The notes below the pieces were generated by a model. It saw only the letters and a list, made by a program, of their open reading frames with translations, was not told the DNA's origin and made no database searches. A program made the translations under genes and the position numbers. Positions 56,409 to 64,000 of a DNA stretch of 64,000 nt are shown here, in pieces (positions within the stretch are counted from its first letter, which is position 1; each line of letters begins with the position of its first letter). This DNA is from Sphingomonas sp. PL-96 (GTDB lineage: Bacteria > Pseudomonadota > Alphaproteobacteria > Sphingomonadales > Sphingomonadaceae), in assembly GCF_020707215.1 (NCBI RefSeq), contig NZ_JAJFET010000004.1, positions 247,458 to 311,457 of the forward strand, read 5' to 3'.

Positions 56409-56890
56409 GCCGGCACCGCCTGAACGAGCTTGTAGAAGATGCCGCTTTCATCCTGCCCGGTGAGCTGGAGCGTCCCGGTCACGATCGTCGGCCGGCGTTC
56501 GTCGAGCGGGAACGGCGTGGCCGCGACGACCTCGATGAACTGGTCGGGCATCGCATGGAAGTGGAAGGGGCACCCCGGCGGATAGGCGAGCAGGACGAAA
56601 TGCTTCTGCCGACCGCTCGTCTCCAGCGGCTGCATATAGCCCGACACGGTGATTCGCTTGCCCGCTAACGCCTTCACGCCGGCAGGAAACACCGGCTTGG
56701 ACAGCAGGAAGCCGTCGGCGTTGGTGCGGGTGATCTCCTTGGTGGACTCCAGCAGCGACCAGGATGTCCCGCCCCTTGGGGTGGGCGCAGGTTTCCAGAC
56801 GTCGGCGACGGGAGCCTTGCCGCCCTTCTGCATGGCGGCGGGCAAGGCGGTGGGAAGACAAAGAGCGGCAAGCAAGACGATGGCGCGCAT
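56405..56890 (-). CDS. Exported DUF3299 protein
   Basis: A 161-aa periplasmic protein with a signal peptide ending LPAAM. ATG 56890 follows GAGAGG. The fold is unassigned; it has the DUF3299 pattern ITVSGYMQPLE, PPGCPFHFHAMP and EVVAATPF. The CPFHF/H cluster could bind a metal. In Pseudomonas aeruginosa a DUF3299 gene (PA4066) sits with ABC ATPase and FtsX-like permease genes in a zinc-responsive operon, the same order as here. It is 10 nt after the permease and overlaps phoD by 4 nt. Function is unknown. Confidence 0.85.
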   Translation of the reverse strand: MRAIVLLAALCLPTALPAAMQKGGKAPVADVWKPAPTPRGGTSWSLLESTKEITRTNADGFLLSKPVFPAGVKALAGKRITVSGYMQPLETSGRQKHFVLLAYPPGCPFHFHAMPDQFIEVVAATPFPLDERRPTIVTGTLQLTGQDESGIFYKLVQAVPA

Positions 56891-56900
56891 GATCGACCTC

Positions 56901-58181
56901 TCAGGTTGCGCGGGAAAGCGTGGCGGCGAGATCGGCCCGGTAGACGCCGATCGCAGGCACCAGTGCGGCAACCAGGCCGATGCCGAGCACCGCTAGCAGC
57001 AGCGCCGGTTCGCCGGGCGAGAGCTGCCAGGCGTCGAGGCCGATCTCTGCCAGCGTGTCCGATCGCGCGGCCGTCAGCGCGAGCAGCCCGTGCGCCAGCA
57101 CCGCGCCGAGCAGCGCCGCCAGCGCCGCGATCACCAGACCTTCGGTGAGGATGGTCCCGAACACCTGCGGTCGCGTGGCGCCCATCACGCGCAACAGCGC
57201 GAGCTCGCCCTGCCGCGCCCGGGCGGCGTTGAGCACTGCCGCGAAGATCGCTGCGCCGCCCAAGGCGGCGAGCAGCCAGCCGAATGCGCGCGCCACCGCC
57301 ATCCCCGATCCGAGCAGCGTCAGCAGCCGTGCCGCCTCGATCGCGGGCACCGCCGACTGAAGCGCGCTCTGGCGGTTGATCGAAGCGGGCACGCGCAATG
57401 CCGCAGCGGCGTTTCGATAGGAGACGAGCAGTGCCGTCACTTCGGGCACCGGCACGCCGGCAGCCTCGGCGGCGGCGTCATGGTCGGGGGACATCCCGTC
57501 GTGATGGGGATGATCCTCGTCATCATGGTGATCGTGATGACGGTCCTCCGGCTCTTGGTCTTCTTCGTGGGCGATGCCGTGCACGTCCCACACCGTTTCC
57601 AGCGACGTCAGGATCAACCGATCCGCAACGCCGCCGGTCGGCGCGAGGATACCGCTGATGGTGAAGGGATGGGCATCGTGCGCCTCGCCCTCCGCATCGA
57701 GACCGTGGCTGCCCAGGAACCGCTGCCCGACGCCCGCGCCGGTCGCACGCGCCACTTCGGCGCCGATCACCGCATCCCCCTGTGCCTGCCAAAGGCGACC
57801 GCTCGCGAGGGACGCACCTCGCAGCGCGAGATAGGATGGCTCGGTGCCGACGATGCGATAGCCCCGGAAGTTGTCGCCGAGCGCGAGCGGCACCACCCGC
57901 GCGATGCCGGGGTCGCGGCGGAGCAGCGCAACGCTCGCGAGCGGGATGTTCCCCGTCGGCTGGTCGATATTGTAGACCGACGACAGCACGAGCTGGAGCG
58001 GGGATCCCTTCGCCCCGACCACCAGATCGACCCCCTTGGCGTCGCGCTCGAAGCGCGTGCCCAGTTGATGCGACAGCGCCAGCATCAGCACGAGCATCGC
58101 GACCGCGGTTGCCAGCAGCACGACGTTGAGTGCCGTGGTAAGCGCGCGATCGCGCAGGTTGGCGAAGGTCAGTCCGATCAT
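56901..58181 (-). CDS. ABC transporter permease, FtsX/MacB type, with His-rich loop
   Basis: A 426-aa inner-membrane protein: one N-terminal helix, a large periplasmic MacB-type domain, then three C-terminal helices of the FtsX type. In the periplasmic domain a His/Asp/Glu-rich loop (residues about 205-233, with DRHHDHHDDEDHPHHD) should bind zinc. This architecture is not that of ZnuB importers; relatives work as extruders or mechanotransmitters. It overlaps the ATPase gene by 4 nt. With DUF3299 it matches the zinc-responsive PA4063-PA4066 type operon, although no PA4063-like His-rich binding protein gene is seen. Confidence 0.9.
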   Translation of the reverse strand: MIGLTFANLRDRALTTALNVVLLATAVAMLVLMLALSHQLGTRFERDAKGVDLVVGAKGSPLQLVLSSVYNIDQPTGNIPLASVALLRRDPGIARVVPLALGDNFRGYRIVGTEPSYLALRGASLASGRLWQAQGDAVIGAEVARATGAGVGQRFLGSHGLDAEGEAHDAHPFTISGILAPTGGVADRLILTSLETVWDVHGIAHEEDQEPEDRHHDHHDDEDHPHHDGMSPDHDAAAEAAGVPVPEVTALLVSYRNAAAALRVPASINRQSALQSAVPAIEAARLLTLLGSGMAVARAFGWLLAALGGAAIFAAVLNAARARQGELALLRVMGATRPQVFGTILTEGLVIAALAALLGAVLAHGLLALTAARSDTLAEIGLDAWQLSPGEPALLLAVLGIGLVAALVPAIGVYRADLAATLSRAT

Positions 58182-58819
58182 GGCAGCGGCTCGAGCACCA
58201 GCGAGCGGCCGATCAGCGGCTTGAGCCGGGCATCGTGGGTGGCGACGAGCAGCGTTGCACCGTTCGCGTCGGTCTGCTCGATCAGCAGGCGACCGACCGC
58301 CTCGGCATGCGAATCGTCGAGCGCTGACGTCGGTTCGTCCGCCACCAGGAGATCCGGTTCGGAAACAAGTGCCCGCGCGATCGCTGCGCGCTGCGCCTCG
58401 CCGTGGCTGAGCTCGCGCGGACGGGCGTGCGATCGGTGCGCCAGCCCCAACCGCGCGAGCAACGCCTCGATCCGATCGCGGTCGCGTGGTCTTCCGGCGA
58501 GCCTCTGGGCGAGGAGCAGGTTGGCGGTGACGTCGAGCGCGCCTACCAGCCGAAGCGTCTGGAAGATGATCCCGATGCGACGCCGACGCACGTCGTCGCG
58601 GACGCCAGGTCGCGGATCGTCGATCGCCTCGCCGGCGACCCGGATGCTCCCGGCGTCGGGAGTGAGCAGGCCGCAGACGAGATTGACGAGCGTGGTCTTG
58701 CCGGAGCCGGAAGGCCCGAGCAGCAGCAGGTGCTCACCCCGCGCGATCTGCAGCGAAAGCCGATCGATGATCTTTCGCCCGGCCATTGCCTTGCTGACTT
58801 CGTCCAACGCGATCAGCAC
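58178..58819 (-). CDS. ABC transporter ATP-binding protein (LolD/MacB type)
   Basis: A 213-aa ATPase with Walker A GPSGSGKTT, signature LSHGEAQRA, Walker B LLVADEPTSALD and a switch histidine in ATHD. The short, single-domain form and its permease partner place it in the LolD/MacB group. GTG 58819 is used as start; the ribosome site is weak. The Zur-like box at 58858-58875 lies 38 nt upstream. It is the first gene of a four-gene unit (ATPase, permease, DUF3299, phoD). What the complex moves is unknown. Confidence 0.9.
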   Translation of the reverse strand: MLIALDEVSKAMAGRKIIDRLSLQIARGEHLLLLGPSGSGKTTLVNLVCGLLTPDAGSIRVAGEAIDDPRPGVRDDVRRRRIGIIFQTLRLVGALDVTANLLLAQRLAGRPRDRDRIEALLARLGLAHRSHARPRELSHGEAQRAAIARALVSEPDLLVADEPTSALDDSHAEAVGRLLIEQTDANGATLLVATHDARLKPLIGRSLVLEPLP

Positions 58820-58857
58820 CGCTCAGCGTCCCGCCGCCATCATCGTCACCCAGCATA

Positions 58858-58875
58858 GATACGTTACATCGTTAC
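58858..58875. promoter_or_regulatory. Putative Zur box 3 (ABC-phoD operon)
   Basis: The 18-mer gatacgttacatcgttac is a near-perfect inverted repeat around TTACAT and differs from box 2 at only four positions. It lies between zur and the ABC operon, both on the minus strand, so it controls the ABC operon. Confidence 0.7.
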
Positions 58876-58936
58876 CGGATTAGCGGGGCCGAAGATGCGC
58901 CGCAAGACCCTGGAGGCGGCTATCGCGTCCGCTTGC

Positions 58937-59410
58937 CTAGTGGCTCGTACGGCAGTTCCGGCAGAGGCCGCGCATCTCGAGGACCGGGCGTTGGGCGTCG
59001 AATTCTTCGGCCTGGGCCGCGGAGCGGATGGTCCGGGCGACCTGGTCGTCGTCGACATGCACGACCGCGCCGCACTGGTCGCAGATCAGGAGGATGCAAT
59101 CGTGACGGCACTCCGGGTGCACGTTGACGATGAAGCCATTGGCACTCTCGACCCTTTGGACAACGTTGTTGCCGACAAAGATCTCGAGGATGCGGTAGAT
59201 GCTGTTTGCCGGCACGCGCCGCCCGACTTCGCGCGACACGACTTCCGCGATATCATAGGCCGACGCCGGCTTCGAAAAGCCCGACAAGGCCTCGAACACG
59301 CTTTCGCGCATGGGCGTCCACTGCTCACCTGCGCTCAGGACCACCGCCTTCGCCGCCGCCACCAGCGCCTTGCCGCTCGGTTTCTCGTGTCGATGTGCAT
59401 CCTCTGCCAT
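58937..59410 (-). CDS. zur: Zinc uptake regulator Zur (Fur family)
   Basis: A 157-aa Fur-family protein. ATG 59410 (MAEDAHRHEK) is the start that gives usual Zur length; upstream ATGs add unrelated sequence. The winged helix spans roughly residues 15-85 (WTPMRESVFEALSGF, NSIYRILEIF). The dimer domain has CDQC and CRNC for structural zinc, and VHPECRHDC / VVHVD in the sensing region, close to Zur proteins. It should repress through the 18-bp boxes when zinc is plentiful. It diverges from znuD over a shared box at 59555-59572, suggesting autoregulation. Confidence 0.9.
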   Translation of the reverse strand: MAEDAHRHEKPSGKALVAAAKAVVLSAGEQWTPMRESVFEALSGFSKPASAYDIAEVVSREVGRRVPANSIYRILEIFVGNNVVQRVESANGFIVNVHPECRHDCILLICDQCGAVVHVDDDQVARTIRSAAQAEEFDAQRPVLEMRGLCRNCRTSH

Positions 59411-59554
59411 GGCAGCGGAGGTAGGCTGTTGCCGCGTCCAGAGCAACACCGCCCGAAGGTCCAGGGCACCGCTCCCGTACCTAACCCGCGCGCGCATCCC
59501 TAAGCCATCTTGCGTACCCTGGACGCGAGCAGCCAGACCCTTCAGAAACCGTTT

Positions 59555-59572
59555 GATACAATATATTGTTGC
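59555..59572. promoter_or_regulatory. Putative Zur box 4 (zur/znuD)
   Basis: The 18-mer gatacaatatattgttgc has a nearly perfect palindromic centre (ACAATATATTGT) and the same outer GAT. It lies 36 nt before znuD and about 145 nt before zur, in the divergent region. Confidence 0.6.
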
Positions 59573-59607
59573 GCCTATCTTCCGCACACGTTCAGGGAAG
59601 GAAGACC

Positions 59608-61767
59608 ATGAAGAGTTCTCTTATCGGCGTCAGCATCCTGGCGCTGCTGGCGGCGCCTGCCAGCTACGCGCAAAGTGGGTCGGACGGTCAGGACCAGACG
59701 ACCACCCCCGCTTCGGAGACGCCCTCTTCCAGCCCGGGTGCCAATATCATCGTCACTGCTCCGATCGAGCGTAACGAAGGCGATGTGCTGCAGGGCACGT
59801 CCGTGCTGACCGGCGAGGCTCTTACGCGAAACCTCCGCCCTTCGATCGGCGAGACGCTGGCGCGCCTGCCCGGCGTGTCCGCTACCTCCTTCGGCCCAAC
59901 CGCCTCGCGCCCGATCCTTCGCGGCTTCCAGGGCGAACGCATCCGCGTGCTGACCGATGGTATCGGCTCGATCGACGTCTCCAATACGAGTGTCGATCAC
60001 GCGGTGGTGATCGATCCCCTGCTCGCTGAGCGGATCGAGGTGCTGCGCGGTCCCAGCGCGCTGCTGTTCGGGTCGTCAGCCGTGGGCGGCGTGGTGAACG
60101 TCGTCGACAGCCGCATCCCTCGCACCCTGCCGGAGAACGGCTATCGCCTGGCGGGAATCGCGAACTATGGCTCTGCCGCCGATGAGCGATCGGTTGAGGC
60201 CGCGGGAGACGTGGCGGTGGGCCAGCATCTCGTGCTGCATGCCGACGGCTCGTATTTGAAGACCGACAATCTGCGGATCGGCGGCCACGCGCTGTCGTCT
60301 GCCGCCCGCGCGGCCGCGCTCAGCCAGGTCGGTCTCCCGCAGGAAGGGGACGAGCCCATCGACTTCGCAGCCTCTGCTGCGATCAAGGACAAGCTGCCCA
60401 ATTCCTTCTCGGAGACCTGGACGGCAGGCGTCGGCGCGACGATCGTCACGGACACCGGATCGCTCGGCGTATCCTACAGCCACTATGACAGCTTCTACGG
60501 CGTGCCGGTCCGCTACGCGACCGAGGTCGGCCAGGAGCAGGAGGCGCCGCGCCTCGACCTCGTCCAGAACCGCGTCGATCTGCGCGCCGAGGTCGAAACC
60601 GGCGGCGGCTTCCTCGATCGCATCCGCCTGCGCCTCGGCCACGCCAAGTACCGCCACTATGAGCTGGAAGAAGACGGCGAGATCGGAACCGCATTCTACA
60701 ACAACGGCACGGAGGGTCGACTCGAGCTGGTCCAGGCGAACAAGGACGGCTGGCAGGGCGCTTCGGGCGTTCAGTACTTCAACCGCATCTTCAACGTCGA
60801 TGGTGAAGAAGCGTTTCTGCCGAAGAACGAGACCAACCAGACCGGGCTGTTCACCGTCCAGCAGCTCGACCTGGGAGCGCTGAAGGCAGAAGCGGGCCTG
60901 CGCTACGAGTTCACCGATCTGGCCGCGCGCACGCCGGTTGGCGACGAACGCTTCTTCCGTGGCTCGCGGCATTTCGAGGCGCTGTCCGGCTCGCTCGGCG
61001 CGTCCTACGGCTTGAGCGATGGTGTCCGGGTGGGTCTCAACCTTTCCCGCACGGAACGGGCCCCTTCGGCCGAGGAACTGTTCGCGAATGGCGGCCATGC
61101 TGGCACCCAGGCCTATGAGCTCGGCGACCCGAACTTCAAGCTCGAAAAGTCATGGGGGCTGGAAGCGACCCTGCATGCGCATAGCGAGCGGGTGAACTTC
61201 GACGCGTCGGCCTACTACAACTGGTTCTCCAACTATATTTCCGAGAACCAGGTCGATCAGGCCGTCTGCGAAGCGGCCGCGGAGCCCTCGGGTCGCGAAG
61301 TGGAGCTTCCCTGCTTCCAGTATCAGCAGGCGGACGCGCGCTACTACGGCGTCGAGGCGTCGGTTTCCGCCACGCTGTTCACGATGGGAACGACCCGGAT
61401 CAACGCCGACCTCCTCGGCGACTATGTCCACGCGAACATCAAGGACGGTGGCCCCGTGCCGCGCATCCCGCCGCTGCGACTGCTCGGCGGCCTCGAAGCG
61501 CAAGCCGACGCGTTCACCGCGCGCGCCGAAGTGGAGCATGCCTTCAAGCAGGATCGCGTTGCCGAGTTCGAGACGGAGACCGCCGCCTACACCCTGGTGA
61601 ATGCCTCGGTCGCCTTTTCGCCGTTCGGGCCTGAAAACAAGACGCAGCTCCTGCTGAGCGCCAACAACCTCTTCGATGTCGTCGCCCGGCGCCATGCCAG
61701 CTTCCTCAAGGACTTCGCGCCGCTCGCCGGCCGCGACTTCCGCGCGACGCTGCGCTTCGGCATCTGA
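59608..61767 (+). CDS. znuD: Zinc-type TonB-dependent receptor (ZnuD-like)
   Basis: A 719-aa outer-membrane receptor. ATG 59608 follows AAGGAAG and opens a signal peptide ending SYAQ. The plug is very like ZnuD: SFGPTASRPILRGFQGERIRV, SNTSVDHAVVIDPLLAERIE and GSSAVGGVVNVVDSRIP. The barrel of standard size ends RFGI. ZnuD takes up zinc (and in some species haem) across the outer membrane under zinc limitation. A Zur-like box is 36 nt upstream and zur diverges. It lacks an obvious His-rich loop. Confidence 0.93.
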   Translation: MKSSLIGVSILALLAAPASYAQSGSDGQDQTTTPASETPSSSPGANIIVTAPIERNEGDVLQGTSVLTGEALTRNLRPSIGETLARLPGVSATSFGPTASRPILRGFQGERIRVLTDGIGSIDVSNTSVDHAVVIDPLLAERIEVLRGPSALLFGSSAVGGVVNVVDSRIPRTLPENGYRLAGIANYGSAADERSVEAAGDVAVGQHLVLHADGSYLKTDNLRIGGHALSSAARAAALSQVGLPQEGDEPIDFAASAAIKDKLPNSFSETWTAGVGATIVTDTGSLGVSYSHYDSFYGVPVRYATEVGQEQEAPRLDLVQNRVDLRAEVETGGGFLDRIRLRLGHAKYRHYELEEDGEIGTAFYNNGTEGRLELVQANKDGWQGASGVQYFNRIFNVDGEEAFLPKNETNQTGLFTVQQLDLGALKAEAGLRYEFTDLAARTPVGDERFFRGSRHFEALSGSLGASYGLSDGVRVGLNLSRTERAPSAEELFANGGHAGTQAYELGDPNFKLEKSWGLEATLHAHSERVNFDASAYYNWFSNYISENQVDQAVCEAAAEPSGREVELPCFQYQQADARYYGVEASVSATLFTMGTTRINADLLGDYVHANIKDGGPVPRIPPLRLLGGLEAQADAFTARAEVEHAFKQDRVAEFETETAAYTLVNASVAFSPFGPENKTQLLLSANNLFDVVARRHASFLKDFAPLAGRDFRATLRFGI

Positions 61768-61895
61768 GACGATCAACGATCCGGACATCGGCGGCAGCGG
61801 CTGCTGGTGTCCGGATGCCGGAGCGTTCCTCGGTCCCCCGATCGCGGCGCTGGGAAGCATGCCCCCACCCAACGTTCCCGGAAAGCATTGCAAAG

Positions 61896-61913
61896 GATAC
61901 GTGATACCATTAC
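61896..61913. promoter_or_regulatory. Putative Zur box 5 (second receptor)
   Basis: The 18-mer gatacgtgataccattac matches boxes 2 and 3 at the outer GATAyGT and TTAC ends. It is 60 nt before the TTG start of the receptor at 61974. Confidence 0.6.
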
Positions 61914-61973
61914 ACGCCGCGTCGCCGCCCGTGGGGGGCGACGATCGAATATCGTGATCCGGGGGGATTTACG

Positions 61974-63971
61974 TTGCATCCGTTTCCATTTCTCCTTGCT
62001 GCCAGCACCTCTGTGCTGGCGATGTCGCAACCGGCTCGGGCAGAAGCGCCGACCCCGAGCGCGCCGCAGGAAGCCGCCCGAGCCAGGGCCGACCGCGAAG
62101 CAGCCGTTTCGGGCGACGAGGTCGTCGTCACAGCCACCCGCACCGACACCCGGATCGTCGACGCCCCGGCAACCATGTCGGTCGTCACCGGAACCGAGCT
62201 TCGTCGCCGCCCCGTGCAGGACCTTGCCGAGGCGCTGGAGAACGAACCCGGGATCGTCATCAACGGCATCGGCATGACGCGACGCGGCATCTCGATCCGT
62301 GGCATGTCGAACGAGCATCTGCTGACGCTGGTCGACGGTCGGCGCATCAACGATGCCTCGGCCAACATGGCGCATGTCGATTTCGACCTTGGCTGGGTGC
62401 CGAGCATCGCGATCGAACGGATCGAGGTGGTGCGCGGGCCGCTTTCCGCGCTGTACGGATCGGAAGCGCTCGCCGGCGTGGTCAACGTGATCACCCGCCG
62501 CCCCGACCGGTTCGAAGCGAGCGCGCTGAGCCTGGTTGGCTCGCGCGACGGCAAGGGTGGCGATACGGCGCAACTCGCTGCCCTCGTCGGGGGCCCGATC
62601 ACCGATACGCTGGGGGTCGTCGCCTGGGGTGCGTACCAGCACCGCGATCGCACGCAGGGCGCGCAGGACCCCCTCCAGAGCGAGCTCGAGGGCCGCGAGG
62701 CCCTGAGCGGCAGCATCATCGGCTGGTGGGAGCCGGTCCAGGGTCAGCGCTTCGAGATCGGCCAGGCGGCGATCGACGACGACCGCGCCCGCGATACCGT
62801 CACGACCTCGTCGCCGATCCTCTACTACGAATATCAGGATCACGTTACCCGTGCCCAGACGCACGGCAGCTACACCGGGCAATGGTCCTGGGGTGAGATC
62901 CAGGCGCGGGTCTATCGTTCCGTTCTTCAGCGCGTCAACGAACGCGATCAGGATCAGACGCCGACGCAGGCAACCAAGGCCACCAACACCGTCGGCGATG
63001 CCCGGATCACGCTGAACGTCTTTGCCGGCAACCGGCTGACACTGGGCGGCGAGCACCGCCACGAGACCTTGCGCGACTCCACGGTGAACACCGCGGGCTT
63101 CAAGGCCGTCGACCACGACGCCCTGTTCGTGCAGGACGAGTGGGATATCCGGGAGGGCGTGTCGCTGACTGCCGGTAGCCGCTTCGACCATCATCCGAAT
63201 TATGGCTGGCAGACCTCGCCACGCGCCTATCTCGTCGTCGAGCCGGTCGAGGGGCTCAGCTTTCGCGGCGGCGTCGGCAAGGCGTTCAAGGCACCCAGTC
63301 TGAAACAACTGTCGCTCGAGTACATCACCGTCGCGGCTGGCGGCCGCTTCATCATCACCGGCAACCCCGATCTCAAGCCAGAGACCAGCACCTCCTACGA
63401 GCTGGGCACCAGCTATACTGGGCGCGGCTGGAACGTGGGGGCAACGCTCTTCCAGAACGATCTGCACGGCCTCGTCGAGACGATCTGCGTGGAGAATTGC
63501 GGAATCCGCGGAAGCGAGCGCCGCGCCTATGTCAACGTCGACAGGGCCCGGGTCCGGGGCGTTGAGTTGTCGGGCGAAGTGACTCCCGTCGCCACCCTCA
63601 GCCTGAGTGCCAGCTATACCTATGTCGATCCCCGGAACCTGTCGGACGATCAGGAACTGGCCGAGCGGCCGAACCACAGCGCGACCGTCAAGCTCGCATG
63701 GCAGCCATCCGACGCGACCGAATTCAACGTGCGCGGCCGCTATATCGGCAAGCAGACTGTCTATCAGACCGTCGGTTCCGCCAGCGTGCCGGTCCGCCTG
63801 GACGATTATGACCTCTGGTCGCTGGATGCGAGCCACGATCTCAACGAAAGGCTGACGTTGAAGGCCGGCGTCGATAACGTCTTCAAGAAGCGGCTGGCGG
63901 AGACCTCCGCGCTGTACAGCTTCGCCGAACCCGGCCGCATCTTCTTCGTGGGCCTTGGCGTGAACCTCTGA
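61974..63971 (+). CDS. TonB-dependent receptor, CirA/FepA-like, in zinc island
   Basis: A 665-aa outer-membrane receptor of the shorter siderophore-receptor size. TTG 61974 follows GGGGGGA at about 8 nt; the signal peptide ends PARAE. TonB-box-like EVVVTATRTDT, plug motifs TRRGISIRGMSNEHLLTLVDG and VVRGPLSALYGSEALAGVVN, and a barrel ending VNL. A cysteine pair (CVENC) sits in an extracellular-type loop. The Zur-like box upstream suggests it imports zinc, perhaps as a chelate (zincophore). It may lead an operon with the partial gene that follows by 2 nt. Confidence 0.9.
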   Translation: MHPFPFLLAASTSVLAMSQPARAEAPTPSAPQEAARARADREAAVSGDEVVVTATRTDTRIVDAPATMSVVTGTELRRRPVQDLAEALENEPGIVINGIGMTRRGISIRGMSNEHLLTLVDGRRINDASANMAHVDFDLGWVPSIAIERIEVVRGPLSALYGSEALAGVVNVITRRPDRFEASALSLVGSRDGKGGDTAQLAALVGGPITDTLGVVAWGAYQHRDRTQGAQDPLQSELEGREALSGSIIGWWEPVQGQRFEIGQAAIDDDRARDTVTTSSPILYYEYQDHVTRAQTHGSYTGQWSWGEIQARVYRSVLQRVNERDQDQTPTQATKATNTVGDARITLNVFAGNRLTLGGEHRHETLRDSTVNTAGFKAVDHDALFVQDEWDIREGVSLTAGSRFDHHPNYGWQTSPRAYLVVEPVEGLSFRGGVGKAFKAPSLKQLSLEYITVAAGGRFIITGNPDLKPETSTSYELGTSYTGRGWNVGATLFQNDLHGLVETICVENCGIRGSERRAYVNVDRARVRGVELSGEVTPVATLSLSASYTYVDPRNLSDDQELAERPNHSATVKLAWQPSDATEFNVRGRYIGKQTVYQTVGSASVPVRLDDYDLWSLDASHDLNERLTLKAGVDNVFKKRLAETSALYSFAEPGRIFFVGLGVNL

Positions 63972-63973
63972 CG

Positions 63974-64000
63974 ATGCGGCGGTTGCTGGCCCTTCTGCTG
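63974..64000 (+). CDS. Start of an exported protein gene (cut by window end)
   Basis: Two nt after the receptor stop an ATG opens MRRLLALLL, a typical beginning of a signal peptide, and runs off the right edge. It is likely a periplasmic or membrane partner of the receptor, but only nine codons are visible and no family can be named. Confidence 0.4.

Noticed and set aside
56901..58819. ZnuBC-type zinc importer
   Set aside because: The permease has the MacB/FtsX layout (one helix, large periplasmic domain, three helices), not the multi-helix ZnuB form, and no ZnuA-like protein is present.
61773..63836. Long open frame on the minus strand opposite the second zinc-island receptor
   Set aside because: It is a GC-driven shadow of the receptor gene, with no signal, motif or ribosome site; the plus strand has full receptor motifs.
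1..64000. CRISPR arrays
   Set aside because: No series of regularly spaced direct repeats was seen on reading through the window, and no cas-like proteins occur.

Overview
The DNA is GC-rich, coding-dense and typical of an aerobic alphaproteobacterium of the Sphingomonadales (Sphingomonas-like). The support for this is indirect: eight large TonB-dependent receptors (TBDRs) paired with periplasmic hydrolases, many Tat or Sec leaders, an alphaproteobacterial-type Zur system, and a class GN sortase with its VIT/VWA partner. No rRNA or complete tRNA gene was seen, so the genus is an inference.

Layout. (1) 1-7.0 kb: a partial M20 amidohydrolase, its TBDR and an Lrp-type regulator, with a large secreted zinc metalloprotease facing away from them; this looks like peptide or amino-acid scavenging. 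(2) 7.2-17.2 kb: a GH20 hexosaminidase, a PLP enzyme of the D-serine dehydratase fold, a D-aminoacylase, a RidA protein and a GntP permease, followed by another TBDR; this reads as a D-amino-acid or N-acyl-D-amino-acid utilisation module. (3) 17.3-31.0 kb: TBDR-sulfatase, TBDR-alkaline phosphatase and TBDR-MlrC (M81) pairs. (4) 31.9-41.3 kb: a DUF885 protein, a GH35-like beta-galactosidase, a TBDR, a GH5 mannanase-like enzyme and a GH27 alpha-galactosidase, which fit uptake and breakdown of galactose-decorated mannan. (5) 41.6-46.2 kb: a sortase and its target, a small HTH regulator and a Tat-exported TIM-barrel isomerase. (6) 46.2-47.3 kb: a scar holding a transposase tail, a tRNA-Ser 3' fragment and an ArdC remnant. 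(7) 47.3-64 kb: a zinc-limitation island.

The accessory part (7-46.5 kb) carries five decayed pieces of IS6-family transposase genes, all on the minus strand. Two of them bracket the DUF885, GH35 and TBDR genes. Together with the tRNA/ArdC scar they point to repeated insertion and deletion.

The most interesting system is the zinc island. Five 18-bp near-palindromes of the form GATAyGTTryATCrTTAC lie in front of its transcription units and look like Zur operators. One unit runs merC-like, zigA, DUF1826, a second His-rich COG0523 GTPase, a Fur-family gene and phoX, with 1-4 nt overlaps at every junction after zigA. A convergent unit runs ABC ATPase, FtsX-type permease with a His-rich loop, DUF3299 and phoD. 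A separate zur gene, a ZnuD-type receptor and a second receptor complete it. PhoX and PhoD belong to families that do not need zinc, so their place at the ends of Zur-box operons suggests a zinc-sparing phosphate response. An S46 peptidase diverging from the merC operon may belong to the same regulon.
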